10,724 bases of DNA from RGIG4140 sp045635565 (lineage in GTDB: Bacteria; Pseudomonadota; Alphaproteobacteria; CAAHEQ01; UBA3637): positions 1 to 10,724 of the forward strand of contig JAZTVX010000015.1 in assembly GCA_045635565.1 (NCBI GenBank), in the 5' to 3' direction. This document shows positions 1 to 6,097 of the stretch, in pieces (the first letter of the stretch is position 1; every line of letters begins with the position of its first letter). The notes below the pieces were generated by a model, which saw nothing but the letters and a program-made list of their open reading frames with translations, had not been told where the DNA came from and did not search any database. The translations under genes were made by a program, and so were the position numbers.

Positions 1-243
1 ATTTACGGTACATGTGGTACGATGGAAGAAAAAAACAATGCGTGTATGATGGACGTACCAGATTGGGAAAAAATGCTCTCTGTTCAAACAGATTGCCCGA
101 AACAGCAATATTGCTATTTAGCCTATAAATCCAAAGGGTGTCGTGATATGGCAGATGCCAAGGGTAGTAACCCATTATGGGGCGTGTGTTTGGATATGGA
201 GTCAAATTTGGGGGATTTAGAAGAATGTCCGATTGTGGAATAA
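1..243 (+). CDS. 3' end of a cysteine-rich protein, family not recognised (partial)
   Basis: The reading frame is open from base 1, so the gene begins outside the window and the ATG at 22 is probably internal. The 80 visible residues end at a TAA at 241-243. They contain seven cysteines (in TCGT, NACM, TDCP, YCYL, KGCRD, GVCLD and EECP), which suggests a disulfide-bonded, exported protein. There is no membrane segment in the visible part. I do not recognise the family. Small Cys-rich exported proteins fit with the secreted lectin-like protein downstream, but no function can be given. No T-rich terminator hairpin is visible after the stop. Confidence 0.6.
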   Translation: MYGTCGTMEEKNNACMMDVPDWEKMLSVQTDCPKQQYCYLAYKSKGCRDMADAKGSNPLWGVCLDMESNLGDLEECPIVE

Positions 244-353
244 ATCGTGATGAGTGTGATAATTTGTTTAAAAGGAGGTTCGTTTTTCAAAAAATAAGAC
301 ATTGAAAACATTAAAAGATATAGTAAATATTGAAAGATTGTCGAGCGTAGAAT

Positions 354-1394
354 GGTTGTGTCGTTAAAAGACGCACTCACTTTACTGTTATGATGAACTT
401 GTTTCAGCATCTCATGGAGTTATGGCAAGGTGCTGTGTTATCAAGAGACCCTGAATCAAGTTCGGGGTGACGGTAGGGAAAGACGGGGTGCTGTGTCATT
501 AAAAGACGTACTCACTTTTCGTTATGATGAACTTGTTTCAGCATCTCATGGAGTTATGGCAGGGTGCTTTATCTCAAAAAGACCCTGAACCAAGTTCAGG
601 GTGACAGTAGAGAGAGGCAGAGTGCTGTGTTGTTAAAAGACGCACTCACTTTTCGTTATGATGAACGCTACCCTACCGTCATGCTGAACTAGTTTCAGCA
701 TCTCATGGAGTTATGGCAAGGTGCTTTATCGTCAAGAGACCCTGAATCAAGTTCAGGGTGACCATGGGGGTAGGCAGGGTGCTGTGTCATTAAAAGACAC
801 GCTCGTTTTCCGTCATGCTGAACTAGTTTCAGCATCTCTTGGAGTTATGGCAGAGTGCTTTATCGTCAAGAGACCCTGAATCAAGTTCAGGGTGACGTAT
901 AATTCACACATTCCGTCATGCTGAACTCGTTTCAGCATCTCATGGAGTTATGGTAAGGGGCTTTATCTCGAAAAGACCCTGAACCAAGTTCAGGGTGACG
1001 GAGAGGAGAGACGGGGTGCTGTATCGTTAAAAGACGCACTCACTTTTCGTTATGATGACCACCACTCCCTACCGTCATGCTGAACTCGTTTCAGCATCTC
1101 ATGGAGTTATGGCTGGGTGCTTTATCTCAAAAAGACCCTGAATCAAGTTCAGGGTGACGTAGAGGAGAGGCAGAGTGCTTTATCTTGAAAAGACCCTGAA
1201 CCAAGTTCAGGGTGACGGTAGGGAGAGGCAAGGTGCTTTATCGTCAAAAGACCCTGAACCAAGTTCAGGGTGACGTAGAGGAGAGGCAAGGTGCTTTATC
1301 GTTAAGAGACCCTGAATCAAGTTCAGGGTGACGGTAGGGAGAGGCAGGATGACGAGAGGGTGGACAGGGTGCCAAATGGTGGGGTGGACAGGGT
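354..1394. repeat. Array of palindromic REP/BIME-like repeats
   Basis: About 1 kb without a credible gene, visibly more GC-rich than its surroundings. Two related 26-bp palindromes recur. Type A (plus strand) has stem ATGCTGAA/TTCAGCAT; type B has stem CCCTGAA/TTCAGGG. The reverse complement of B has the same GTCA...CTGAA...TTCAG...TCT frame as A, so they are one family in opposite orientations. A and B are paired as six units of exactly 85 bp at 387-471, 521-605, 678-762, 812-896, 915-999 and 1074-1158, with a common 33-bp core (CATGGAGTTATGGC...). Spacers of 49, 72, 49, 18 and 74 bp are themselves related (GGTGCTGTGT...AAAAGACGCACTCAC). Three lone B copies follow at 1191, 1249 and 1307. This layout matches REP/BIME elements; short open frames inside it are artefacts. 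Confidence 0.9.
1133..1332. repeat. 58-bp tandem repeat, four copies of the type-B half unit
   Basis: Type-B palindromes start at 1133, 1191, 1249 and 1307, a strict 58-bp period. Each is separated by 32 bp of the form GTAGAGGAGAGGCA...GTGCTTTATC. The 32-bp linker ends with the 3' part of the 85-bp unit's core, so the period arose by repeated duplication of one half of the composite unit. Linkers alternate between GTAGAGGAGAGG and GGTAGGGAGAGG. A further 13-bp direct repeat (GGGTGGACAGGGT at 1358-1370 and 1382-1394) closes the array. Confidence 0.85.
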
Positions 1395-1501
1395 AATAAC
1401 AGTGATTAGGGTACACACCATTCAAAATGAAACAATCTTTCAATTCAACAACCTTTCAAATAAACACAAAACATAAATAACCTAAATCAACGGAGGAAAA
1501 C

Positions 1502-1873
1502 ATGAAAAAATTATTATTGATTTTAACATTATCAATAGCGTTACCCAATATTGCTATGGCTGACTGTGCAGGAGGCGAAGAAAAACCGGGTAAAAATGGT
1601 CACGTTTATTGTATCAGTAATCAAACAATGAACTGGTGGAGTGCATTTGCTTGGTGTAAGGCAAACAAACGGCATCTGGTAACGTTGGATGAAGCGTGTA
1701 ATAATCAAAGTTGGTCGGGTGGTTGTACAAATATGAGTATTGGTATAAATAGAACTGCGTGGACAGCGATAGCGTCAGGGGACAGTTCCGCCTATTACGT
1801 TCAGCTTTCTAATGGTTCTGTACTCACAAACCCACGAACCCGCACCGACTACATCTCCGCCCTGTGTTATTAA
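1502..1873 (+). CDS. Small secreted protein with C-type-lectin-like domain pattern
   Basis: The 123-residue product starts with a Sec signal peptide (basic MKK, hydrophobic core, cleavage after AMA at residue 20). The start is fixed by GGAGG at 1492-1496, six bases before the ATG. The mature part has six cysteines (22, 37, 52, 66, 75, 122), enough for three disulfides. Residues 44-66, with NWWSAFAWC, HLVTL and DEAC, resemble the Trp-Ala-Cys helix and following strand of C-type lectin-like domains. The ending YISALCY resembles the last strand with its closing cysteine. Sugar binding is not implied: I see no clear calcium-binding EPN/QPD motif. It stands alone between the palindrome array and a terminator, so it is probably monocistronic. 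The fold assignment is inferred from spacing. Confidence 0.8.
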   Translation: MKKLLLILTLSIALPNIAMADCAGGEEKPGKNGHVYCISNQTMNWWSAFAWCKANKRHLVTLDEACNNQSWSGGCTNMSIGINRTAWTAIASGDSSAYYVQLSNGSVLTNPRTRTDYISALCY

Positions 1874-1902
1874 TCCCGCTTTTATAACGTATTAAAAAAA
1901 TT

Positions 1903-1932
1903 AAAATCCACCCGTTCGAGTGGATTTTTTTA
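1903..1932. terminator. Intrinsic terminator after the lectin-like gene, possibly two-way
   Basis: Stem AAAATCCAC (1903-1911) pairs with GTGGATTTT (1920-1928) around an 8-base loop, followed by further T on the plus strand. It lies 30 bases after the stop codon at 1873. The minus strand also ends in a T-rich stretch (TTTTAATTTTTTT), so it may stop transcripts from both sides. Confidence 0.8.
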
Positions 1933-2049
1933 TTCCCTTTCTGGTATAAATAGAAAGAAAAATAAGTATTGTTATAACGTTCTGTGAATAACGATACCCC
2001 GATGGCACTATCCATAAGTAATTTTTTTGGTTTTTATTTGTTTAGTAAT

Positions 2050-2078
2050 ATTATATACATACTTACAATAAAATTCAA
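2050..2078 (-). promoter_or_regulatory. Candidate minus-strand sigma70-type promoter
   Basis: On the minus strand TTGAAT (2078-2073) and a perfect TATAAT (2055-2050) are 17 bp apart. A transcript starting near 2043 would run about 140 nt to the hairpin at 1903-1928. No convincing protein gene follows: an open frame from 2015 lacks a ribosome binding site and overlaps the 3' end of the lectin-like gene. The local AT content is high, so chance is a real alternative. Confidence 0.35.
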
Positions 2079-2110
2079 TATATTAAAAAATAAAAAATGA
2101 TAAAGTAAAC

Positions 2111-2135
2111 AAAAAAAAGCCCTTCACAAAAGGGC
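2111..2135 (-). terminator. Intrinsic terminator of the small RNA, copy 1
   Basis: Read on the minus strand, GCCCTT (2135-2130) pairs with AAGGGC (2124-2119) around five bases, and eight T follow (2118-2111). This is a textbook Rho-independent terminator and fixes the transcribed strand of the element. Confidence 0.8.
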
Positions 2136-2213
2136 AAAACCTATTCAAAAATAACGATTAAAAATCAATATATTCTCTTGAAAAAACGTGTCAAAAAAAG
2201 GTACGTTATTTTT
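2111..2213 (-). ncRNA. Candidate small RNA, about 100 nt (copy 1)
   Basis: A promoter at 2217-2245 on the minus strand predicts a start near 2210-2213, and a hairpin plus eight T ends the transcript at 2111. The first ten bases, AAAAATAACG, are complementary to CGTTATTTTT on the same strand near the 3' end (plus coordinates 2204-2213 and 2147-2156). They would form a closing stem around a U-rich 47-nt interior, followed by the terminator hairpin. There is no ATG frame in it, so a peptide is unlikely. The stem (nine of ten pairs), promoter and T run recur in the second copy. I do not recognise a known RNA family; 6S RNA is longer and structured differently. Confidence 0.55.
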
Positions 2214-2216
2214 CCC

Positions 2217-2245
2217 ATACTATGATGAAAAATACCTCTTGTCAA
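2217..2245 (-). promoter_or_regulatory. Promoter of the small RNA, copy 1
   Basis: On the minus strand a perfect TTGACA (2245-2240) is followed after exactly 17 bp by TAGTAT (2222-2217). The second copy has the same hexamer and spacing with TAATAT. Bases inside the 17-bp spacer differ between copies while the hexamers stay functional, which supports real use. Confidence 0.7.
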
Positions 2246-2310
2246 CTAAAAAATGTAATCATCTGATTTTTATATCTTTTTTACCTCATCACAAACACAC
2301 GTCGTCTATC

Positions 2311-2357
2311 AAAAAAAAGCGTCAAAAAAACGTACCTTTTTTTGACACGTTTTTTTA
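2311..2357. terminator. Two-way terminator-like hairpin at the right end of the element
   Basis: GTCAAAAAAA (2321-2330) and TTTTTTTGAC (2337-2346) form a perfect 10-bp stem with loop CGTACC. On the plus strand it is followed by ACG and seven T; on the minus strand by GC and eight T. It could insulate the small RNA unit from neighbours. The same bases also form the right arm of the 25-bp inverted repeat, so two pairings compete in a long transcript. Confidence 0.5.
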
Positions 2358-2456
2358 AGGGAAGATTTTGAAAAATAATCTTTTTTTAATGGCTGTTTGA
2401 AAGAAAAAATGATGAAAAACAGTCTTGTTTATAACTGCTAATGAAAGGAGTATAAA

Positions 2457-2951
2457 ATGGAAAAATTAGCAAAAAAAACAAATGACATACCTGATGATAA
2501 GGTCTTGACACCTACACCATTACATGCTGCAGCAGCACGTGGTCATGTTGAAATTGTAGAATTGTTAATTAAAGCAGGTGCTGTTATTGATTGTCGCAAT
2601 GAACTTGGTGAAACGCCTCTCCATTTAGCAGCAACCTCGGAAGTTGTTCAAACATTATTAAAATATGGAGCAGATATTGAGGCAAAAGATGATAAAGGAG
2701 AAACACCTATTCATGAAGCTGTTAAATATGGCAATGCTGAAGTTGTCAAAGCCTTAATAGCTGCTGGTGCTGATGTTAATGCACCGGATAATGAAGGTTT
2801 AACCCCTTTGAATAAGTTCAATATGGTTAGTGGATTGCAACAAGAAGAAACAACCCCATCTGTTTCGGAAAGTTTACAAAAAAATGCTCAACGTGTTGCA
2901 ACTGATGTATCAGAAACAACACCTGTTCAAACTCCACAACAAACACGGTAA
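2457..2951 (+). CDS. Ankyrin repeat protein
   Basis: The 164-residue protein starts at an ATG seven bases after AAAGGAG (2444-2450). Three ankyrin repeats are clear: residues 18-49 (TPLHAAAARGHVEIVELLI), 50-79 (GETPLHLAA...LLKYGADIEAKDD) and 80-112 (GETPIHEAVKYGNAEVVKAL). A fourth begins at 113 (EGLTPLN) and breaks off. Repeat 2 is about three residues short, having lost the G-H/N-x-E turn. The last 40 or so residues are Gln/Thr/Ser/Pro-rich and probably disordered. There is no signal peptide or membrane segment, so it acts in the cytosol or is exported by a specialised system. Ankyrin repeats bind proteins; the partner is unknown. It is a single gene between the dispersed element and a terminator. 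Confidence 0.9.
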   Translation: MEKLAKKTNDIPDDKVLTPTPLHAAAARGHVEIVELLIKAGAVIDCRNELGETPLHLAATSEVVQTLLKYGADIEAKDDKGETPIHEAVKYGNAEVVKALIAAGADVNAPDNEGLTPLNKFNMVSGLQQEETTPSVSESLQKNAQRVATDVSETTPVQTPQQTR

Positions 2952-2966
2952 TGTTTTTTACAGAAC

Positions 2967-3000
2967 AAAAGCATCATGAATTTTCATGATGCTTTTATTT
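2967..3000. terminator. Strong two-way terminator between convergent genes
   Basis: AAAAGCATCATG (2967-2978) and CATGATGCTTTT (2985-2996) form a perfect 12-bp stem with loop AATTTT. T-rich sequence lies beyond the stem on the plus strand and TTTTG on the minus strand. It sits between the ankyrin gene (plus) and the Sel1-repeat gene (minus) and can serve both. Confidence 0.85.
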
Positions 3001-3041
3001 TAGGATAAGAAATTCTTAAGACAATAAACATTTGACTAAAT

Positions 3042-3064
3042 GATATGTTGCGATATGTCGCAAC
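3042..3064. other. Small palindrome with overlapping direct repeat
   Basis: GTTGCG (3047-3052) and CGCAAC (3059-3064) are inverted around six bases. The same stretch is also a 10-base direct repeat, GATATGTTGC (3042-3051) then GATATGTCGC (3052-3061). No T run follows on either strand. It lies just past the stop codon of the minus-strand Sel1 gene, so it could be a 3' stabilising hairpin; a protein-binding site cannot be excluded. Confidence 0.35.
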
Positions 3065-3084
3065 TGTCATCAGAGCAAACGCCA

Positions 3085-4500
3085 TTAAAAAAAGTTCATC
3101 AGTTCTTCTGTTTTAGACTGTTTTTGATTTTTAGCTTGATATTCTTTAACCAGTTTATCACCTTGTTTGCGTTCTTCTTCTGTCATTTCGGCAGAAACAA
3201 GTGCTAATGCATTCTTAATGGTCAAATTCAACGTGTTGACTGATTTATCAGGCGTATCGGCCGATTTTTTCTCGGCAATCTTTAACCAAGCATAACACTG
3301 ACTGGGACGAGCAGCATCAACACCTTTTCCTTCACAATAGGCTTTTGCTAATTGGTATTGAGCATACGCATCACCGATTTCCGCGCCTTTACGATACCAA
3401 TTAACTGCAGATTTCATATCTTGAAAACGGCTTCGCAATAAGTCGCCATAATATGCATAAGCTTCCATTTCCCCTTTATTAACGGCAGTGTTAATGGCTC
3501 CTTCAATCGGTTCAAAATCTTTTGTAATGCTGGCACGAACAATCATTTCTGGCAAAATACTGTATTTGCGACCGTCAGTCAATAAAACTTCCCCTTGTGC
3601 TAACATCGCTTGAACGGCTTCAGGATCATTAAAGCCGGGTATAATCGGTGTTGGAATCAATAGTAAGTCTGATTTCGGAACGGACTGCTCCGGTTTAATC
3701 GGACGCCATTCCCGAGCATTGCGCTGTTTTTGTAATAAAACATCTTTTTTCTTAATCTTCTTTTCAAGTGTATTGCGTTTTTCAGTTGCCCATTGACCGA
3801 TTTCATCAGAATTGTATGCAGCAATAATACTCAACCATGCATAGGCTTCCGGCAGATTAGCGATAAGCGGTTCACTCATACGACCGATTGCCAATTCCTT
3901 TTGAGCTAATACATATCCCTGTCGAGCCGAACGAGTCATCCATTTTAACCCGTTTTCATGGTCTTGAGGAACACCTTTCCCTGCAAAATATAACCGAGAA
4001 ACATTAAATTGTGCTTTGGCATTACCTCTTAATGCTCCCATTAAATAAAAACCGAATGCACTTTTAAAATCTTGGGGTACCCAAACACCGTTTTCATAAA
4101 ATTCACCTAACTGGTTTAAAGCATCAGCCTGTCCGGCATAAGCAGCCCGTTTTAAATAATTCAACCCCATTTTAAATTGTTCATCATCTTTATCGGTAGC
4201 ATCGGCCAATAAAATTTCAGCCAATTCATATGCAGCGTCAATATTGTAGGCTTTTTCGGCTTTTTGATAGTATTCAATTGCCCGTTGAGGGTCTTTTTCA
4301 ACCCCCAGCCCTTGAGCATACATTTTTCCTAAATAATAGGATGCCGTTGCATCACCTTCATCGGCTAAATAAGAAAATTCCGAAAAAGCCTGTTCATATC
4401 GTTTGATGCCGAATGCTGTTAAAGCATCGCCCAATCCGGCAAAAGCAACCGAACTCAACATAACCGTACTCAAAACCGTTCCCAATATGAATGTACGCAT
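3085..4500 (-). CDS. Periplasmic Sel1-like repeat (SLR/TPR-type) protein
   Basis: The 471-residue product begins with a signal peptide (MRTFIL... cleaved after AFA at residue 21), so it is exported. The start follows AAGGAG (plus 4508-4513) by seven bases. Sel1-like repeats are visible at about 52-84 (YYLGKMYAQGLGVEKDPQRAI), 125-158 (LGEFYENGVWVPQDFKSAF), 161-195 (VSRLYFAGKGVPQDHENGL) and near the C-terminus (YQLAKAYCEGKGV). Between them lies a basic, charged region (residues about 240-270) and a segment without repeats. SLR proteins are scaffolds for protein-protein contacts; no enzymatic motif is visible. It lies 52 bp downstream of the LysM-LytM gene on the same strand, so the two may be co-transcribed, though it has a good promoter of its own. 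The binding partner is unknown. Confidence 0.9.
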   Translation of the reverse strand: MRTFILGTVLSTVMLSSVAFAGLGDALTAFGIKRYEQAFSEFSYLADEGDATASYYLGKMYAQGLGVEKDPQRAIEYYQKAEKAYNIDAAYELAEILLADATDKDDEQFKMGLNYLKRAAYAGQADALNQLGEFYENGVWVPQDFKSAFGFYLMGALRGNAKAQFNVSRLYFAGKGVPQDHENGLKWMTRSARQGYVLAQKELAIGRMSEPLIANLPEAYAWLSIIAAYNSDEIGQWATEKRNTLEKKIKKKDVLLQKQRNAREWRPIKPEQSVPKSDLLLIPTPIIPGFNDPEAVQAMLAQGEVLLTDGRKYSILPEMIVRASITKDFEPIEGAINTAVNKGEMEAYAYYGDLLRSRFQDMKSAVNWYRKGAEIGDAYAQYQLAKAYCEGKGVDAARPSQCYAWLKIAEKKSADTPDKSVNTLNLTIKNALALVSAEMTEEERKQGDKLVKEYQAKNQKQSKTEELMNFF

Positions 4501-4533
4501 GATTTTTCTCCTTATCTAAAACGTATTTTTTTC

Positions 4534-4562
4534 GTTATAACATATTTTTAATTTATTGTAAA
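4534..4562 (-). promoter_or_regulatory. Candidate promoter of the Sel1-repeat gene
   Basis: On the minus strand TTTACA (4562-4557) and TATAAC (4539-4534) are 17 bp apart. Transcription would start near 4527, giving a leader of about 27 nt that contains the AAGGAG site. The -35 box overlaps the last codons of the LysM-LytM gene. Confidence 0.5.
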
Positions 4563-5458
4563 TATGTTTTCGGATTAACAACCTTTGTTTTGTATCGTAT
4601 TTCAAAATGTAATTGGGGTGTTGTAACATTTCCCGTTTGACCGACAGTGGCTATTTTTTGTCCCTTTTTAATTTTTTGTCCTTTTTTAACCAATATTTTA
4701 TCATTATGTGCATAGGCTGTCATCCAACCGTTTGTATGTCGAATTAAAATCAGATTGCCATATCCTTTTAACTGATTGCCAGCATATCCAATCGTTCCCG
4801 AATCAGCTGCTATGACAGTTGTTCCTTTCTTTGCTGAAATATTGATACCATCATTTTGTTTGTTTTTTTGTTTTGAGCCGAATGTAGAAATAATTTTACC
4901 CTTAACAGGCCATACAAATCTTTTTTTGGATTGTGAACGAGGAACGGCAATTGTTTTTTTAACAGTTGTTGATTTTTTGCGAACAACACTTTTTTGAACG
5001 GGTTGTTTGGTTGTTGTTTTGGGTTTTATTTTTGATGATTGTTTGGAAAGGTTTTTTTGTTGTGTTAAATTCTCGTTATTCACTTTTAAAATCTGTCCGA
5101 CATGCAACATATACGGTTCTTTTAATGCGTTCATGCGTGATAAAGAACTGATGCTCATATTGTGTTGTCTTGAAATGCTATAGAGTGTATCTCCTTTGCG
5201 AACGACGTGAATTTTGGATTGAGGAATACGCAATTTTTGTCCGACATATAAACTATATGGTTCACGCAGGTTATTTTCCGTAATTAAATCACGCATAGGG
5301 ATATTATTTTTTTGTGCTAAAGAATAAAGTGTATCCCCTTTGTGGACATACAAATACGTCCCGTCAGAATGATATGACGGACTTAACTGAATGGCATTGC
5401 ATCCTGTTATCAGATAGCCCAGACAAATAACCACAAATATACGACATAGAGCAAACAT
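4553..5458 (-). CDS. LysM-LytM (M23) lipoprotein, NlpD/DipM-like amidase activator
   Basis: From the ATG at 5458 the product has 301 residues. A lipoprotein signal ends in LITG-C20, predicting lipid attachment. Two LysM domains follow (about 36-79 and 84-126, each with a KGDTLYS core), which bind peptidoglycan. A Lys/Thr/Ser-rich linker leads to a LytM/M23 domain at 181-301. Active M23 enzymes bind zinc through HxxxD and HxH; here those sites read NDGIN (202-206) and QLHF (282-285), while AYAH (248-251) remains. NlpD-type activators have similar losses, so it probably switches on cell-separation amidases rather than cutting itself. The frame extends to a TTG at 5494, but the shorter start gives a normal signal peptide; its ribosome site is weak. 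E. coli NlpD has one LysM and Caulobacter DipM four. Confidence 0.9.
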   Translation of the reverse strand: MFALCRIFVVICLGYLITGCNAIQLSPSYHSDGTYLYVHKGDTLYSLAQKNNIPMRDLITENNLREPYSLYVGQKLRIPQSKIHVVRKGDTLYSISRQHNMSISSLSRMNALKEPYMLHVGQILKVNNENLTQQKNLSKQSSKIKPKTTTKQPVQKSVVRKKSTTVKKTIAVPRSQSKKRFVWPVKGKIISTFGSKQKNKQNDGINISAKKGTTVIAADSGTIGYAGNQLKGYGNLILIRHTNGWMTAYAHNDKILVKKGQKIKKGQKIATVGQTGNVTTPQLHFEIRYKTKVVNPKTYLQ

Positions 5459-5619
5459 ACTTTGGAGTTTATCGTTTTTAACCCAAAAAAGCAAGTCTTT
5501 TCATCTTGTTAAACTTGAAGAAATTTATTTTTGTTGTTTTGCATAAAAAAGTATTGCTTTTTTATCTGATTTTTTTTACTATCAACATTGTTATTTATGT
5601 AATAAGGAAGGGAAAAGTT

Positions 5620-6087
5620 ATGAAAAAAACAATATTGGCCTCTGTCGCTGTTTTTGGTTTATTGATGATGACTGCAACAGCACAGGCACATGATAGTACA
5701 GGTTGTGGATTAGGTAGTATGGCTTGGCGTGGTCAATCCGGTGTTGTTCCTCAAGTTTTGGCTGTAACGACAAATGGTTGGTTCGGAACGCAAACATTCG
5801 GTATTTCAACTGGTACATCCGGTTGTGATCCGGATGGTCGTATTACCGGCGGAACACAAAAAATGTTCTTGACATTTTTGGAAAACAATATGGAACAATT
5901 TGCTTTTGACGCCTCTCGTGGTGAAGGTGAAACATTATACACAATTGCTGGTATTTTAAATGTTCCTGTTTCACAAGTTGCCACTGTTTCAAAAGAACAT
6001 TTTAACGAAATTTTCGCTTCGGATGATGTAGAAGTTGTTGCCGTTGCCGAAGAAATGTTAGCATTGTTGAACATTCAAGCAGCGTAA
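5620..6087 (+). CDS. DUF3015-family secreted protein
   Basis: The 155-residue protein has a signal peptide cleaved after AQA (residue 23). I chose the ATG at 5620 because AAGGAAGGG (5604-5612) precedes it and the signal peptide begins there; the frame is open upstream to 5506 but that would bury the signal. The mature N-terminus shows the DUF3015 signature: CGLGSMAW (29-36), QVLAVTTNG, QTFGISTGTSGC (58-69). Cysteines 29 and 69 could form a disulfide. The C-terminal half is helical and acidic. The family's function is unknown; it is periplasmic by prediction. The stop is 10 bases before the DUF4105-type gene, so the two form an operon. As I recall, these families are neighbours in other proteobacteria, which would support a joint role; I could not check this. 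Confidence 0.9.
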   Translation: MKKTILASVAVFGLLMMTATAQAHDSTGCGLGSMAWRGQSGVVPQVLAVTTNGWFGTQTFGISTGTSGCDPDGRITGGTQKMFLTFLENNMEQFAFDASRGEGETLYTIAGILNVPVSQVATVSKEHFNEIFASDDVEVVAVAEEMLALLNIQAA

Positions 6088-6097
6088 GTTTTGTCAC

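Larger units (their letters stand above)
2111..2355. repeat. Dispersed element, copy 1
   Basis: Bases 2159-2321 align without gaps to 10562-10724; I count 14 differences in 163 positions, mostly transitions. The similarity continues more weakly leftward to 2111. This copy carries a perfect 25-bp inverted repeat, 2181-2205 against 2331-2355, with 125 bp between the arms. Inside are a minus-strand promoter, a probable small RNA with its terminator, and about 80 bp of conserved upstream sequence. No protein frame is present. The right arm of copy 2 lies beyond the window end. Confidence 0.85.

Noticed and set aside
354..1394. CRISPR array
   Set aside because: Spacers between repeats are themselves related to each other, repeat units are palindromes of two types, spacing is irregular and no cas gene is present.
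1207..1443. 78-codon minus-strand frame across the array
   Set aside because: It is built entirely from the palindromic repeats and has no ribosome site; frames of this kind arise from the repeat period.
1427..1480. 17-residue frame before the lectin-like gene
   Set aside because: No ribosome binding site and no recognisable content.
1502..1873. Target protein of a diversity-generating retroelement
   Set aside because: The lectin-like fold would fit, but there is no template repeat or reverse transcriptase in the window and the C-terminal codons lack the typical AAC-rich variable pattern.
1824..2015. 63-codon minus-strand frame
   Set aside because: No ribosome site, runs through the terminator hairpin and over the end of the lectin-like gene; composition does not look coding.
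2167..2194. Second minus-strand promoter in the element (TTGACA-16-TATATT)
   Set aside because: It lies inside the predicted small RNA and the -10 changes to TACATT in copy 2; likely a by-product of the conserved arm and AT-rich sequence.
5462..5504. Frameshift at the start of the LysM-LytM gene (a frame MKRLAFLG then stop from 5504)
   Set aside because: The ATG at 5458 alone gives a complete lipoprotein signal peptide, so no frameshift is needed.
5545..5563. AAAAAAG/CTTTTTT hairpin before the DUF3015 gene
   Set aside because: The stem is almost all A-T and lies in an AT-rich leader; too weak to call a terminator or switch.
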